Virus record (IMG/VR): IMGVR_UViG_3300036861_000169
Location: 1-45,685 of that record
Strand: one strand, 5' to 3'
Length of the DNA: 45,685 nucleotides
DNA from: a virus
The notes beneath the pieces were generated by a model. That model was not told the DNA's origin. It saw nothing but the letters and a program-made list of their open reading frames with translations, and searched no databases. Below, piece after piece: positions 1-8,148 of this stretch. How positions within the stretch are numbered: position 1 is the first letter of the stretch; each line of letters opens with the position of its first letter. The position numbers were made by a program, and so were the translations under genes.

Positions 1-127
1 CAGTCGACGACCGCAAAGATCGTCTACGAGAAGATCGCCGACGACACCTCGGCGGGCTCGGCGCCGGACGTGGAGGTGTCGATGCTGCGCTCGCTCAAGG
101 ATGTGATCGCCTACGACATAGGCGACG
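1..127. repeat. Left copy of 127-bp terminal direct repeat
   Basis: Bases 1-127 are identical to 45559-45685, read base by base. An exact overlap of 127 bp at both ends of a contig is the signature of a circular or circularly permuted molecule assembled with a 127-mer graph, so I read it as an assembly overlap rather than a biological terminal repeat. It lies inside a coding gene, which also argues against physical phage ends here. Confidence 0.95.
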
Positions 128-291
128 ACTTCGGCCTGGACGAGGCGAGGATGCTGCGCTTCCAACGGGAGGCGATGCAGGCCGAGAAGAACATCCGCAA
201 GCTGGTAGTCGAGCGCAAGAGCACCGAATACCGCCCGGTGTCGGTCGACGACTGGGGCTCCTACGACGATCCGGAAGGCTGGGATCTCTGA
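1..291 (+). CDS. Head-tail connector / P22 gp4-like tail accessory protein (3' part)
   Basis: This is the C-terminal part of the gene that begins at 45151; the reading frame is open from base 1 and continues the window-end frame across the 127-bp overlap. The joined protein is about 232 aa. The C-terminus is acidic and tryptophan-containing (DDWGSYDDPEGWDL). Size, position between capsid and tail genes and the mainly helical N-terminal half fit the P22 gp4 / packaged-DNA-stabilising connector group that docks under the portal. The assignment to that family is by resemblance and synteny, not by a diagnostic motif. The stop overlaps the next start (TGATG). Confidence 0.7.
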   Translation, partial: QSTTAKIVYEKIADDTSAGSAPDVEVSMLRSLKDVIAYDIGDDFGLDEARMLRFQREAMQAEKNIRKLVVERKSTEYRPVSVDDWGSYDDPEGWDL

Positions 292-482
292 TGCCTAACG
301 CCAACGCCATCATCAACGACGCGAACTATGTGCCGCTCGTGACCGAGACGCCGGACGTGCTGGTGACGCAGGACTATGACGGAGACTTCATCATCGTTTC
401 CACGTCGCTCGCCAACCCGAGCGGGTCGTTCGGCAAGATCCGAACGTGGCTTAAGACGCCGCTGCGTCGGGTGAGGCGCTAG
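291..482 (+). CDS. Small virion-module protein, unknown function
   Basis: A 63-aa protein whose ATG shares its A with the TGA of the connector gene, so it is translationally coupled to it. It has no membrane segment or signal peptide; the N-terminal half is polar with a predicted strand-rich DYDGDFIIVS stretch and the last 15 residues are basic (LKTPLRRVRR). It sits between the head-tail connector and the tailspike, so a minor structural or assembly role is likely. I do not recognise a family. Confidence 0.6.
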   Translation: MPNANAIINDANYVPLVTETPDVLVTQDYDGDFIIVSTSLANPSGSFGKIRTWLKTPLRRVRR

Positions 483-2237
483 ATGGCGACGCCAAAGACC
501 ATCAACGATCTCAGCGCCGCCGCCGCGATGGCGACGACGGACACGTTCCCGATCTGGCGGAACAGCCAGACGCTGAAAGCCACTGCGGATCTGCTGCCAT
601 TTCTCCAATCCGGTATTGGTGCTACCGCCGAGACGTTGCAGACCGCCGTTCGGAAGATTTTCTTCTCGGACTCTTACACAACTCTCCAGAACGCCGCTGA
701 TGCGGCAGCAGGCGGAATCCTCGTCATCCGCGGCACGAACACCATTACCGCAGCGGTCACGCTCTCCAGCAACACGGACATTTTTGCGGCCCCCGGCGCG
801 CTCGTCCAATCGGCAACGACCTCGATCTCTCTGTTCAAGGCCACAAGCAAGACGAATATCAAGATCCGAGGCGTTCATTTCAAGTACACCGCCGCAGGCT
901 CATCCGGGCTTATCGGTGGCGTGGAGCTGCAAAGCTGTACGAACTGCGTCGTTGAGGACAACGATTTCGAGGGCATGCAGTGGGCTGGGCCGTTCTTGCA
1001 GAACTCAGAGCGCTGCACGGTTCGCGGCAATGACATCTACAGCACTCTTGGCACGCACGTAGACGCTAGCGACATCATCATCTACGACAACAGTAAGTAC
1101 GACCTCATCGAGGGTAACTGGTGTTTCGGCACCGGCGGGCATGGCATCCTGTGCCAGGGCACGACGGGCACCTTGCCATTCCGAAATCAGTTCAAGAGCA
1201 ACTACGTCAATCAAAAGACGACGTACGGCATTGTCAATTATCTTACGACAGCCGGCGATACAGAGACCCTTATCGACGGGAATCATGTATGGGACATCCT
1301 CGGCTCTGGGCTGGCGGGCGCTTCTGGATCTGGGATCTACGTCCAAACGGCCGGTGGGAATACCGTAACCAACAACTGGATCACGAACTGCTGTGGCAGC
1401 ACCACCTCGACCAGCAATCTCCCAGCCGGGATCTCGATGGCCCTTAACGGCGCTATCCGCGAGACCAACATTGTTTCGCACAACCACATTATTAGTCAGC
1501 CGAAGTATTCGGGTATTGCCATTTCGGACTCGTCCAACGAAACGATCTGCGACGGAAACGAGATCACCTTTTCGGACGGAGCAGCCGGTATCGGCATCCA
1601 GCTCGTGGACAGCAGCAATACATCGGTTATCAACAACCGCATCAAGGCTGCAATTACCGTCGCGCGTCCAGCGATCAGCGTTTTGGCTAACGGCGCTGAT
1701 TGCGTCAACAACAAGATTGCGTTCAATGACATCGTTGGGACGAATGGCAACCTGATTTCGTTTAGCTTTGCTTCAACCAATCGGCACAAGAAGGCCAACG
1801 TCATTGGAAATACCTGCGTCAGCACGGGGGCGAGCGCGCAGGCATTAGTCGCATCTGGCCTGACCGGTTCCACGATTTCCAACAACACCCTGGAAGCGCC
1901 AGCGGCGGGGTTTTATGTCGATACGGTCGTCAACTGCCGCGGGTCTGGGAATGTGGTGACAGTCGGCACCACGAACGCATTCCTCTCTGGTGGCACTTGC
2001 TCGAATACGTTCTTCGATGATTCCAACGATTTCGGCACGAACACCGGCCTGATTCAGAACACGGCGGCAGGGGTGAACATCCGGGTTCGCCTAGGCGCTG
2101 TACCGGCAAGCGGCAACTGGCAAGTCGGCGACGAGTGGACTCAGACCACGCCGACTGCGGCGGGCGTACCGGGCGGGATGTGCGTTACGGCTGGCGCGCC
2201 AGGTACGTGGAAAAACAGGGCAGCGCTCGCGGCATGA
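483..2237 (+). CDS. Tailspike-like protein with parallel beta-helix
   Basis: A 584-aa protein whose start directly follows the previous stop (TAGATG). From about residue 60 to 490 it is built of short strands ending in N-rich turns (VVEDNDF, CTVRGNDI, SVINNRI, CVNNKIAFNDI, TISNNTL), the pattern of NosD/pectate-lyase right-handed beta-helices used by phage tailspikes. The N-terminal 60 residues (TINDLSAAAAMATTDTFPI) resemble a virion-anchoring head. The C-terminal 50 residues form a small separate domain with WQVGDEW. Such spikes bind, and often cleave or deacetylate, surface polysaccharide. No catalytic residue can be assigned by eye, so enzymatic activity is inference. Confidence 0.8.
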   Translation: MATPKTINDLSAAAAMATTDTFPIWRNSQTLKATADLLPFLQSGIGATAETLQTAVRKIFFSDSYTTLQNAADAAAGGILVIRGTNTITAAVTLSSNTDIFAAPGALVQSATTSISLFKATSKTNIKIRGVHFKYTAAGSSGLIGGVELQSCTNCVVEDNDFEGMQWAGPFLQNSERCTVRGNDIYSTLGTHVDASDIIIYDNSKYDLIEGNWCFGTGGHGILCQGTTGTLPFRNQFKSNYVNQKTTYGIVNYLTTAGDTETLIDGNHVWDILGSGLAGASGSGIYVQTAGGNTVTNNWITNCCGSTTSTSNLPAGISMALNGAIRETNIVSHNHIISQPKYSGIAISDSSNETICDGNEITFSDGAAGIGIQLVDSSNTSVINNRIKAAITVARPAISVLANGADCVNNKIAFNDIVGTNGNLISFSFASTNRHKKANVIGNTCVSTGASAQALVASGLTGSTISNNTLEAPAAGFYVDTVVNCRGSGNVVTVGTTNAFLSGGTCSNTFFDDSNDFGTNTGLIQNTAAGVNIRVRLGAVPASGNWQVGDEWTQTTPTAAGVPGGMCVTAGAPGTWKNRAALAA

Positions 2238-2239
2238 GA

Positions 2240-2371
2240 TTACTCATCCCTGCCGCGCGGGTTGTAGATGTCTGGAGCGGCCTTCTCAAGCCAATCGAAG
2301 AACGCGCCCGCGATGCTACTGACGGCGAAGGGCGTCAGGACACCGACGACGTAGATCAGGAAGTAATCCAT
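2240..2371 (-). CDS. 43-aa membrane microprotein
   Basis: The ATG at 2371 has a strong ribosome binding site (AGGAG, 5 nt before the start), and it overlaps the 3' end of the FkbM methyltransferase by 16 bp. Residues 3-25 are one hydrophobic segment (YFLIYVVGVLTPFAVSSIAG) followed by FFDWLEKAAPDIYNPRGRDE, so it is a single-pass inner-membrane peptide with a charged tail. It is the last gene of a three-gene antisense group. Function unknown; a membrane partner of the methyltransferase or a superinfection-type moron peptide are both possible. Confidence 0.65.
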   Translation of the reverse strand: MDYFLIYVVGVLTPFAVSSIAGAFFDWLEKAAPDIYNPRGRDE

Positions 2372-3033
2372 TTCGCTCCTCTCACGTATGTAAAGAACCA
2401 CGCCACGCGTCCTACGAAGTCGTACCCATCTCGGCGTAACCGTCTCGTCCAGCGGTGCGCTTTGAGAAGCGCATCGTTTCCTTCCCACGCCACGATGATG
2501 ACTCGGGGGAAGATGCGCGCGGCGAGCATTGCTTCCAAGACTTCATGCTCCGCGCCTTCGATGTTCATCTTGAGCAAGTCCACGCGGTCGTGTCCGAGGG
2601 ACTTCATAGCGGACGCCATTGAAACGCAGGGGGCGTCGAAGTGACCGAAGTCCGACTTCTCGGTGATGGAATGGGATACCCACTTCGGGTTATGCGGGGC
2701 GTAGAAGCGCAGCGTCGCATCTTCTTTCCAAAGTCCCTTGGGGATGAAGTGCAGGTTGTGCGGCGTGGCTTCCATGAACTTGATTGCTCGTGGTGTGGGG
2801 TCGAACGCCCAAACCTTCGCGCCGAGTTTGTTGGTCAGGTAGTTCTCAAAGCGGATGTCCTCACCGACGCCGACGCAGTAGCAGATCCACTCCTGATTGA
2901 CCAAGCCTACGGGCAGGAGCATGTCGGCGACCGTGATGCGGCGCATGTGCCCGTCCGGTCTGACGAGCAAGTGCAGCATGGGGAGATTGACGTGCCAATG
3001 CACCGCGTCTCGAAACTTATGACGCAGGCTCAT
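2356..3033 (-). CDS. FkbM-family SAM methyltransferase
   Basis: A 225-aa protein. The start ATG at 3033 overlaps the upstream stop as ATGA. The FkbM signature is visible: a SAM-binding strand (CYCVGVGEDIRFENYL), an acidic ribose-binding loop (VWAFDPTPRAI), and the conserved LLKMNIEGAEHEVLEAM segment followed by VIIVAWEG. FkbM enzymes O-methylate sugars or other small hydroxyl groups, including capsule and O-antigen residues. It is encoded antisense between the tailspike and tail-fibre genes, flanked by two membrane microproteins. A moron acting on host or virion glycans is the likeliest reading; the substrate is unknown. Confidence 0.87.
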   Translation of the reverse strand: MSLRHKFRDAVHWHVNLPMLHLLVRPDGHMRRITVADMLLPVGLVNQEWICYCVGVGEDIRFENYLTNKLGAKVWAFDPTPRAIKFMEATPHNLHFIPKGLWKEDATLRFYAPHNPKWVSHSITEKSDFGHFDAPCVSMASAMKSLGHDRVDLLKMNIEGAEHEVLEAMLAARIFPRVIIVAWEGNDALLKAHRWTRRLRRDGYDFVGRVAWFFTYVRGAKWITS

Positions 3034-3173
3034 GTGGCGAGCCACCAGCTAATGGCGAGGCAGAGCAGGATCAGCGCCAACCCGGCCGCACCGGAAAGAA
3101 CGTACACGACCACGGCGATTGTGGCGGAATGGACTGCCAAGCCTGATAACACAAAGAACTTCACGGGCAGCAA
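3030..3173 (-). CDS. 47-aa membrane microprotein, TTG start
   Basis: I place the start at TTG 3173 because GGAGG lies 5 nt upstream; the frame stays open further upstream but would then overlap the tail-fibre start. The peptide has two hydrophobic stretches (VKFFVLSGLAVHSATIAVVV and LSGAAGLALILLCLAISWWL) and is almost entirely membrane-embedded. Its stop overlaps the FkbM start as ATGA, so the two are coupled. It is the first gene of the antisense trio 2240-3173. No family recognised. Confidence 0.55.
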   Translation of the reverse strand: MLPVKFFVLSGLAVHSATIAVVVYVLSGAAGLALILLCLAISWWLAT

Positions 3174-3233
3174 GTCTACCTCCGGTTTCAGCACGATGAA
3201 CAAGTGGAACGACCAAACAAGAAAGAACGATAA

Positions 3234-3956
3234 ATGGCATCCACCGACTTCGCCAACGGCGTAACGGTCACCGACGAGGACTGGTTCGATGACGTAAATC
3301 GTCTCCACTATGTGATTTTCGGAGATCCGACGAATCTCGCCTCAGCGCAGGCGGCCATGTTCTCGGGCGCCCCGTCGTTCACCACCACGAACCTCACGGT
3401 GGCCGGGACCCTCAGCGTCTCGGCGCTGGCGGCTGTGCAGGGGCTCCAGGTAGCGGGGATCCTGAGCGTTTCTGCCCTCGCTGCTGTGCAGGGACTGCAA
3501 GTCGCTGGCGCGCTGAGCGTGTCGGCGAAGGCCGCCGTGAATGCGCTACAGGTCGGCGGCGTACTGAGCGCGACATCGATTGCCGGGGATGTGATCGCGA
3601 CGCAGGCGCAGATGGAAGCGGCGGCCTCCAGCGACGTGGTTGTGACGCCGCTACGGCTGCACTTCCATCCAGCGGCAGCGAAGGCATGGGTACGCTTCGA
3701 TGGGACTGCGACCTCCGTCACTGCGGCGGCGGCCTACAACGTCGCGTCGATCACCGATAAGGGGACCGGCAACTACAACATTATTTTTTCGACCGCATTT
3801 TCTAGTGGCAACTTCGCGGCGGTTCCAGGGGCGAATCTATATAACGTCAAATTGACTAGCATGAGTGCGGCTTCTGTCGAGCTCACTGTCGTGGATCTCA
3901 GCGGCACTGCCGCGGACGCGGCCATCGTCACGCTGGTGGCCTTCGGGGACCAATGA
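3234..3956 (+). CDS. Tail fibre protein with internal repeats
   Basis: A 240-aa protein starting at ATG 3234 with an AGAAAGAA purine tract upstream. The N-terminus (STDFANGVTVTDEDWFDDVNRL) is the attachment-type head found on many phage tail fibres. Residues about 60-110 are three 17-aa repeats based on LSVSALAAVQGLQVAG, expected to form a trimeric stalk. The C-terminal domain (AKAWVRFDGT...YNVASITDKGTGNYNIIFSTAF) matches the small jelly-roll-like tip of many tail fibres. It overlaps the next gene by 4 bp. It probably contributes to host recognition beside the beta-helix spike. Confidence 0.78.
   Translation: MASTDFANGVTVTDEDWFDDVNRLHYVIFGDPTNLASAQAAMFSGAPSFTTTNLTVAGTLSVSALAAVQGLQVAGILSVSALAAVQGLQVAGALSVSAKAAVNALQVGGVLSATSIAGDVIATQAQMEAAASSDVVVTPLRLHFHPAAAKAWVRFDGTATSVTAAAAYNVASITDKGTGNYNIIFSTAFSSGNFAAVPGANLYNVKLTSMSAASVELTVVDLSGTAADAAIVTLVAFGDQ
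3411..3563 (+). repeat. Three 51-bp in-frame tandem repeats in tail-fibre gene
   Basis: Units 3411-3461, 3462-3512 and 3513-3563 each encode 17 residues of the form LSVSAxAAVxxLQVxGx. The third copy is the most diverged (AKAAVNALQVGGV). The copies differ at many third codon positions, so they are selected at protein level rather than being a fresh slippage product. Repeat number could vary fibre length. Confidence 0.85.
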
Positions 3957-5461
3957 GCAAGCCATTCCGCATCCCGCTCGTCGGCCCCTACAACAGCCGC
4001 GTGGGCGCGCCCTCCACCGCGAGCGGCATCGTCGGAATCGGCGTCGTGGGCGTGATGATCGTCGGTGGCACTGCGAGAAACACCGACAAGGATGCCCGCT
4101 ACGTCAACTGCTACGGTCAGAAGATCTCTGACACCTTCACCGGCCGCGAGAGAATCTATACCGTCAAGCGCCCAGGGTTCGGGACGCATACCACGCCCGC
4201 CAGCGGCGAGAAGGGCCAAGCGGTGTTGCTATGGACGGGGCAGGGAAGCGGCGACAAGGTCATCTCTGCCTTTGGGGCCACGAACTCCACGGTCTACGAC
4301 GGCACCACGAGCCTCGGCGCCATCACTGGCCGCTGCACGGGACTGACCGAGACCGTCATCTCGACCACGCCAACGCTCGCGGTGACGAGTTCGGACCATA
4401 CCGCCTGGTACTACGACACGGGCGTGGGCGTCATGACGAGGATCACGGATGGCGATTTCCCAGGCAATGCCAGCCTTGAACTTGCCGGCACATTCGCGCA
4501 CATGGACGGCTTCGCCTGCGTCATGACGACCTCGGCGAGCCTCTATGCGGGCGACCTGAATAGCATGACCGCTTGGACGGCGAACAGTTTCGGCGCGCAC
4601 AACGCATACCCGGACCGCGGCGTCGGGTGCGTCAGGCACCGGAATTTCATCATGGCGTTCGGCACCGAGTCGGTGGAGTTCTGGTATAACGCCGGCCTCA
4701 CGCCGTTCCCGCTTGCGCGCGCCAATGCCAGTACGCTGAAAATCGGCGCCGTGTCGGCCGGGGCCATCGCGCAGATCTCGGACACGACGTTCTGGTGCGG
4801 CTCGACGCCGCAGGGCGGGATGTCAATCTTCCAGTATGACGGCAGCGTGTCGCGCATCTCCACACCGGAGATCGATTCGACCCTCATTCTCTCCGGCGCG
4901 GCGAATATCTCGCTCACGACCATTCGCTTCTACGGGCGCTCTTTTGTCGTGGTGCGCGCCGGCTCGCTCACGCTCGTGTATTGCATCGAGGAGAAGTTCT
5001 GGCACGAGTGGACGACAGCCTCGGCGCCGCTCTGGTACAAGTGCGCCGGACTCTCGACCACGGCGAATCCCATGAGCAATTACGCCGTGTCGAACGTGTC
5101 GACAAGCGGCAAGGTCTATGTGATGAATCCGGCGTCTCTCGTATTCACCGACGACGGGTCCACTTATACCGCGCGCATCCAACTCCCGACGCTTGACCTT
5201 GGGACGCGGCGCACAAAATTCTGGCACGACGTCGAGATCGTGGGCGACAGGGAGACCAGCGCTTCGGCCGTCTCGCTTCTCTACACCGACGACGATTACC
5301 AGAACTACACGACGCACGGGAGTGGCGATCTCGCGAACGACCGCGTGCGCTTCACGCGATTGGGGTCAAGCCGTCGCCGTGGCTGGGTGCTCACGCATGC
5401 AGCCAATACGCCGATGCGCTTGGAGGCGCTCGAAGGGAATGTGACCATTGGCAACTCCTGA
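3953..5461 (+). CDS. P22 gp10-like tail hub / packaged DNA stabilisation protein
   Basis: A 502-aa protein starting within the previous stop (ATGA). P22 gp10 family members begin with a motif announcing the gene's own parameters (DARYVNCYGQKI here, DYLPVNM-like in P22) and then form a beta-propeller with repeated short strands. FGTESVEFWYNAGLTPFPLAR matches the family's conserved EFFYN segment. Residues 140-400 alternate beta strands with WY/FW turns. In P22 six copies plug the portal-gp4 assembly and hold the tailspikes and needle. Position after the connector and among tail genes supports the call. Confidence 0.78.
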   Translation: MSKPFRIPLVGPYNSRVGAPSTASGIVGIGVVGVMIVGGTARNTDKDARYVNCYGQKISDTFTGRERIYTVKRPGFGTHTTPASGEKGQAVLLWTGQGSGDKVISAFGATNSTVYDGTTSLGAITGRCTGLTETVISTTPTLAVTSSDHTAWYYDTGVGVMTRITDGDFPGNASLELAGTFAHMDGFACVMTTSASLYAGDLNSMTAWTANSFGAHNAYPDRGVGCVRHRNFIMAFGTESVEFWYNAGLTPFPLARANASTLKIGAVSAGAIAQISDTTFWCGSTPQGGMSIFQYDGSVSRISTPEIDSTLILSGAANISLTTIRFYGRSFVVVRAGSLTLVYCIEEKFWHEWTTASAPLWYKCAGLSTTANPMSNYAVSNVSTSGKVYVMNPASLVFTDDGSTYTARIQLPTLDLGTRRTKFWHDVEIVGDRETSASAVSLLYTDDDYQNYTTHGSGDLANDRVRFTRLGSSRRRGWVLTHAANTPMRLEALEGNVTIGNS

Positions 5462-5837
5462 TGAATTCGACCAACGCTCATTCGCCTACCGCGATCTTCT
5501 GTCGACGGATCGGTGGGAGTCGTTCACGCCCGTCTTCGGCGCGCTCACGGTTGTGGGAGCTACAAGCTACACCGGACGCTATCGGATTGTCGGTCGTCAG
5601 TGTCAGTTCCAAGTGCAATTCAGCGCCGCGACGTCGATCGCTTCCACGGCCGGCACCGATTACCTCACGCTGCCGATCACCGCAGCAGGGCTTTCAGGGA
5701 TCGCGGTCATGACGAACGACACGACGAATATCGCCGTTGGCGTATGCCATATCGACACAGGTACGAGCCGCTGCTACCTGCCGACGCAGGCGGCGTCCGG
5801 CAGCGTGTTCACGATTTGCGGCTCATATGAAATTTAG
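5448..5837 (+). CDS. Small tail/receptor-binding-type structural protein
   Basis: A 129-aa protein starting with TTG at 5448, inside the end of the gp10-like gene; AAGGGA lies about 9 nt upstream. The 5461 ATG is in another frame and gives no plausible protein. The sequence from WESFTPVFGALTVVGA through YRIVGRQCQFQVQFSA to FTICGSYEI is strand-rich and resembles the beta-sandwich tip domains seen at the end of phage fibre and spike proteins. A separate subunit of the adhesion apparatus is likely. No catalytic motif is visible. Confidence 0.62.
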   Translation: MATPDEFDQRSFAYRDLLSTDRWESFTPVFGALTVVGATSYTGRYRIVGRQCQFQVQFSAATSIASTAGTDYLTLPITAAGLSGIAVMTNDTTNIAVGVCHIDTGTSRCYLPTQAASGSVFTICGSYEI

Positions 5838-5850
5838 CGGAGAAAAATAA

Positions 5851-7095
5851 ATGGCGATCGACTGGAGCCAAATCAACCCGCGCGTATTGGATGAGCGCTA
5901 TACCCCGAACCCCTGGGCTGGCAGCGAGGGGGAGACTCAATATCTTTTCAACGGTGATCGTTACTACGGCGAGCAAAGTCCGTATCGCGCACCGACGTGG
6001 CGCGATTTTCAGGCCGAAGGGTTATGGAAAGACCTAGGCGATCCGAATGGCGCGTTCTGGCGCGCGCACCCGAATGGCATGGGGCCGAACGATCCGAACC
6101 AGATCGCTCGCTCGCTCTTGCAGTATGTGCCGAGCAGCGAAGTCGCGCAGGCGTTCGCTGGGCAAAATCTGCCCTCAGGACTCGCTGGCGAGATTCAGGG
6201 CACTACTGAGGCTGGCAGGCAGGACGCCGCGAGCCAAGATTTTCTACAGCGCTACGGCGAGCAGGCGGTCATGGCCGCGGCCCTGGCTGCAGTCGGCGGC
6301 TCGGTGTTTGGAAACGCTGGCGTCGGAAGCGCAAGCGCAGGCGGTACTGCCGCCGCGCCGGCAGCCGCCGACTACGCATCATTTCTGGGACCGGCCACCG
6401 GAACGATCGAATCCGCTCCGATGATCGGTGCCGCCGGGGCGCCGACTGTCAGCGCGGTTGCGTCCGGTGCCGGCCCGTTCGTGCCAGTCTTGGGCGGGCT
6501 CACGGGCGTATCGAATGCCATATCCGGCGCGCTCGGGAAAAATGGCGTTGGAAATGCATCCGGCGGTGGGACGGGCCTTGTGGATGACGGTTCGACGCTC
6601 GCCGCGCTCGCCCGTGGCATCCCCGGACTGCTTGGCGCCTACGGGGCGAGTAGGCAGACAGACGCCTACAAGGACCTCGCGAACAAGTACATGGAAATGG
6701 GCGGGCCATCTCGGGGCCGGTTCGAGGGCAGCTTCGCCCCCGGATTCACCATGGCGAACGATCCGGGCTACAGCGACGCCTTGAACCAGACGGCGAAGGC
6801 CACGCTGCATGGCCTGTCGGTGAACGGCAACCCGGCCGACAGCCCCAATGCTTGGTCGCAGACGCTCTCGGACCTCTACCAGAAGACCGCCTATCCGGCG
6901 CTCCAGAACTACCGGAACACGAACGCCGGCGCCGGCGGCCTGGCGCAGTTCGCTGGCGCAGCGCCAGGCGCGGCCTCGAACGCCATCACCTCGCAAGGGA
7001 ACATCTACAACGCCATCGGCGCTGGGGCGGCCGATATCTTCAATCCGCCGAAGTCGCTGGCGCAAATCTTCAAGGAAATGCGCGCCTATGCCTGA
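5851..7095 (+). CDS. Ejection (internal virion) protein, candidate 1
   Basis: A 414-aa protein with start at ATG 5851 after GGAGAAAAATAA. The N-terminal 120 residues are polar with YTPNPWAG and YRAPTWRDFQAEGLW. Residues about 145-290 are Gly/Ala-rich and hydrophobic (AALAAVGGSVFGNAGVGSAS, GPFVPVLGGLTGVSNAISGALG), suited to insertion in the host envelope. The C-terminal part carries long helices. This composition and the position after tail-hub genes and before the lysis cassette match P22 gp7/gp20/gp16-type DNA ejection proteins. No sequence motif assigns it to one of these. Confidence 0.6.
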   Translation: MAIDWSQINPRVLDERYTPNPWAGSEGETQYLFNGDRYYGEQSPYRAPTWRDFQAEGLWKDLGDPNGAFWRAHPNGMGPNDPNQIARSLLQYVPSSEVAQAFAGQNLPSGLAGEIQGTTEAGRQDAASQDFLQRYGEQAVMAAALAAVGGSVFGNAGVGSASAGGTAAAPAAADYASFLGPATGTIESAPMIGAAGAPTVSAVASGAGPFVPVLGGLTGVSNAISGALGKNGVGNASGGGTGLVDDGSTLAALARGIPGLLGAYGASRQTDAYKDLANKYMEMGGPSRGRFEGSFAPGFTMANDPGYSDALNQTAKATLHGLSVNGNPADSPNAWSQTLSDLYQKTAYPALQNYRNTNAGAGGLAQFAGAAPGAASNAITSQGNIYNAIGAGAADIFNPPKSLAQIFKEMRAYA

Positions 7096-8146
7096 TCTTA
7101 ATAGCGTTCTCGCGTCCATTCCCGGCTACGGCGCCTACATCGCCAAGCGGCAGATGAACGAGCAGCAGCCGCTGCAGGGGATGCAGCAGGCCGGGATGCT
7201 CGTCGGGCTGCAGGAAAAACTGCGGGAACAGGCGCGTCGGCAGGCGTTCGAGAAGGATATCGCTGCCATCGGCCCTGAGGCGACGCAGGAACAGCTTGCG
7301 CAGATCGCCATCAAGCATGGGACACCGGCGGACGTACTGAAGACGCAGCAGTCCTCGCTCGACCGCAAATCGGCGCTGGAAGTGGCGCGGGAGAACAAGG
7401 CGGCGGCGCTGGTGCAGGCTAAGGCGACGGCAGAGCAGATGCACGAGGCCAGGATGGCTCGCATCACCGGCGACGCCGAAAAGCGCGTGGAAACGGCCAG
7501 GCATAACGCCGAGATGGAGCGGCTGCGGCTCGAAATCGCCAAGATCGGCATGGCCGGCGGGAAGCCGCCGCCAGGATACCGTCATACCCCAGACGGCAAC
7601 CTCGAGGCGATCCCAGGCGGCCCGGCCGATACGAAACTGCAGGGGCAATTCAATCAGGACACCGCAGCCTTGAGTTCCATGACGAACGACATGGACCGGC
7701 TCGCAGCCGAGGCGAATCGTCTAAAGACCCATCCAGGCCTGACGAAAGCAACTGGCGGCATGGCTGCAGTGCCGCTGATCGGCGGGACGGCGACATGGCC
7801 GGGAACGGACGCGGCCAATTTCAAGGCGGGCCTTGAGACGCTGAAATCTCAGGTGGCGTTCGGCGTTCTTCAGAACATGCGGAACAATTCGAAGACTGGC
7901 GGCGCGCTGGGCCAGGTATCGGATAAAGAAGGCGCCCTTCTTGCCGCGAATCTTGCCGCGCTCGATCGCGCGCAGTCAGCCTCTGAATTCTCGGCAGCGC
8001 TTGATCGCATCGTGAAATTCACGGAGGGAGCGAAAGGCCGCCTGCAGGCCGCTTACAACATGAAGCATGCGAGCAAGCCGCAGGCTGCACCTGGTGTCGC
8101 CCCTGCGGCCCCTTCCGTCGAATCGTTGCTGGAAAAGTACAAGTAA
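7088..8146 (+). CDS. Ejection (internal virion) protein, candidate 2
   Basis: A 352-aa protein. I start it at ATG 7088, overlapping the previous stop by 8 bp; a longer open frame upstream is not needed. Residues 30-160 are highly charged, Ala/Gln/Arg-rich alpha helix with coiled-coil character (LREQARRQAFEKDIAAIG; RHNAEMERLRLEIAKIG). Residues 195-310 form a helical domain ending in GGALGQVSDKEGALLAANLAALDRAQS, a segment common in phage DNA-transfer proteins. The tail ends APSVESLLEKYK. Together with both neighbours it would form the ejected channel. Confidence 0.65.
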   Translation: MPDLNSVLASIPGYGAYIAKRQMNEQQPLQGMQQAGMLVGLQEKLREQARRQAFEKDIAAIGPEATQEQLAQIAIKHGTPADVLKTQQSSLDRKSALEVARENKAAALVQAKATAEQMHEARMARITGDAEKRVETARHNAEMERLRLEIAKIGMAGGKPPPGYRHTPDGNLEAIPGGPADTKLQGQFNQDTAALSSMTNDMDRLAAEANRLKTHPGLTKATGGMAAVPLIGGTATWPGTDAANFKAGLETLKSQVAFGVLQNMRNNSKTGGALGQVSDKEGALLAANLAALDRAQSASEFSAALDRIVKFTEGAKGRLQAAYNMKHASKPQAAPGVAPAAPSVESLLEKYK

Positions 8147-8148
8147 AT

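Noticed and set aside
6848-7087. N-terminal extension of the second ejection protein
   Set aside because: The region reads Arg/Ser/Pro-rich and lies over the end of the first ejection gene; ATG 7088 with overlap of 8 bp is the credible start.
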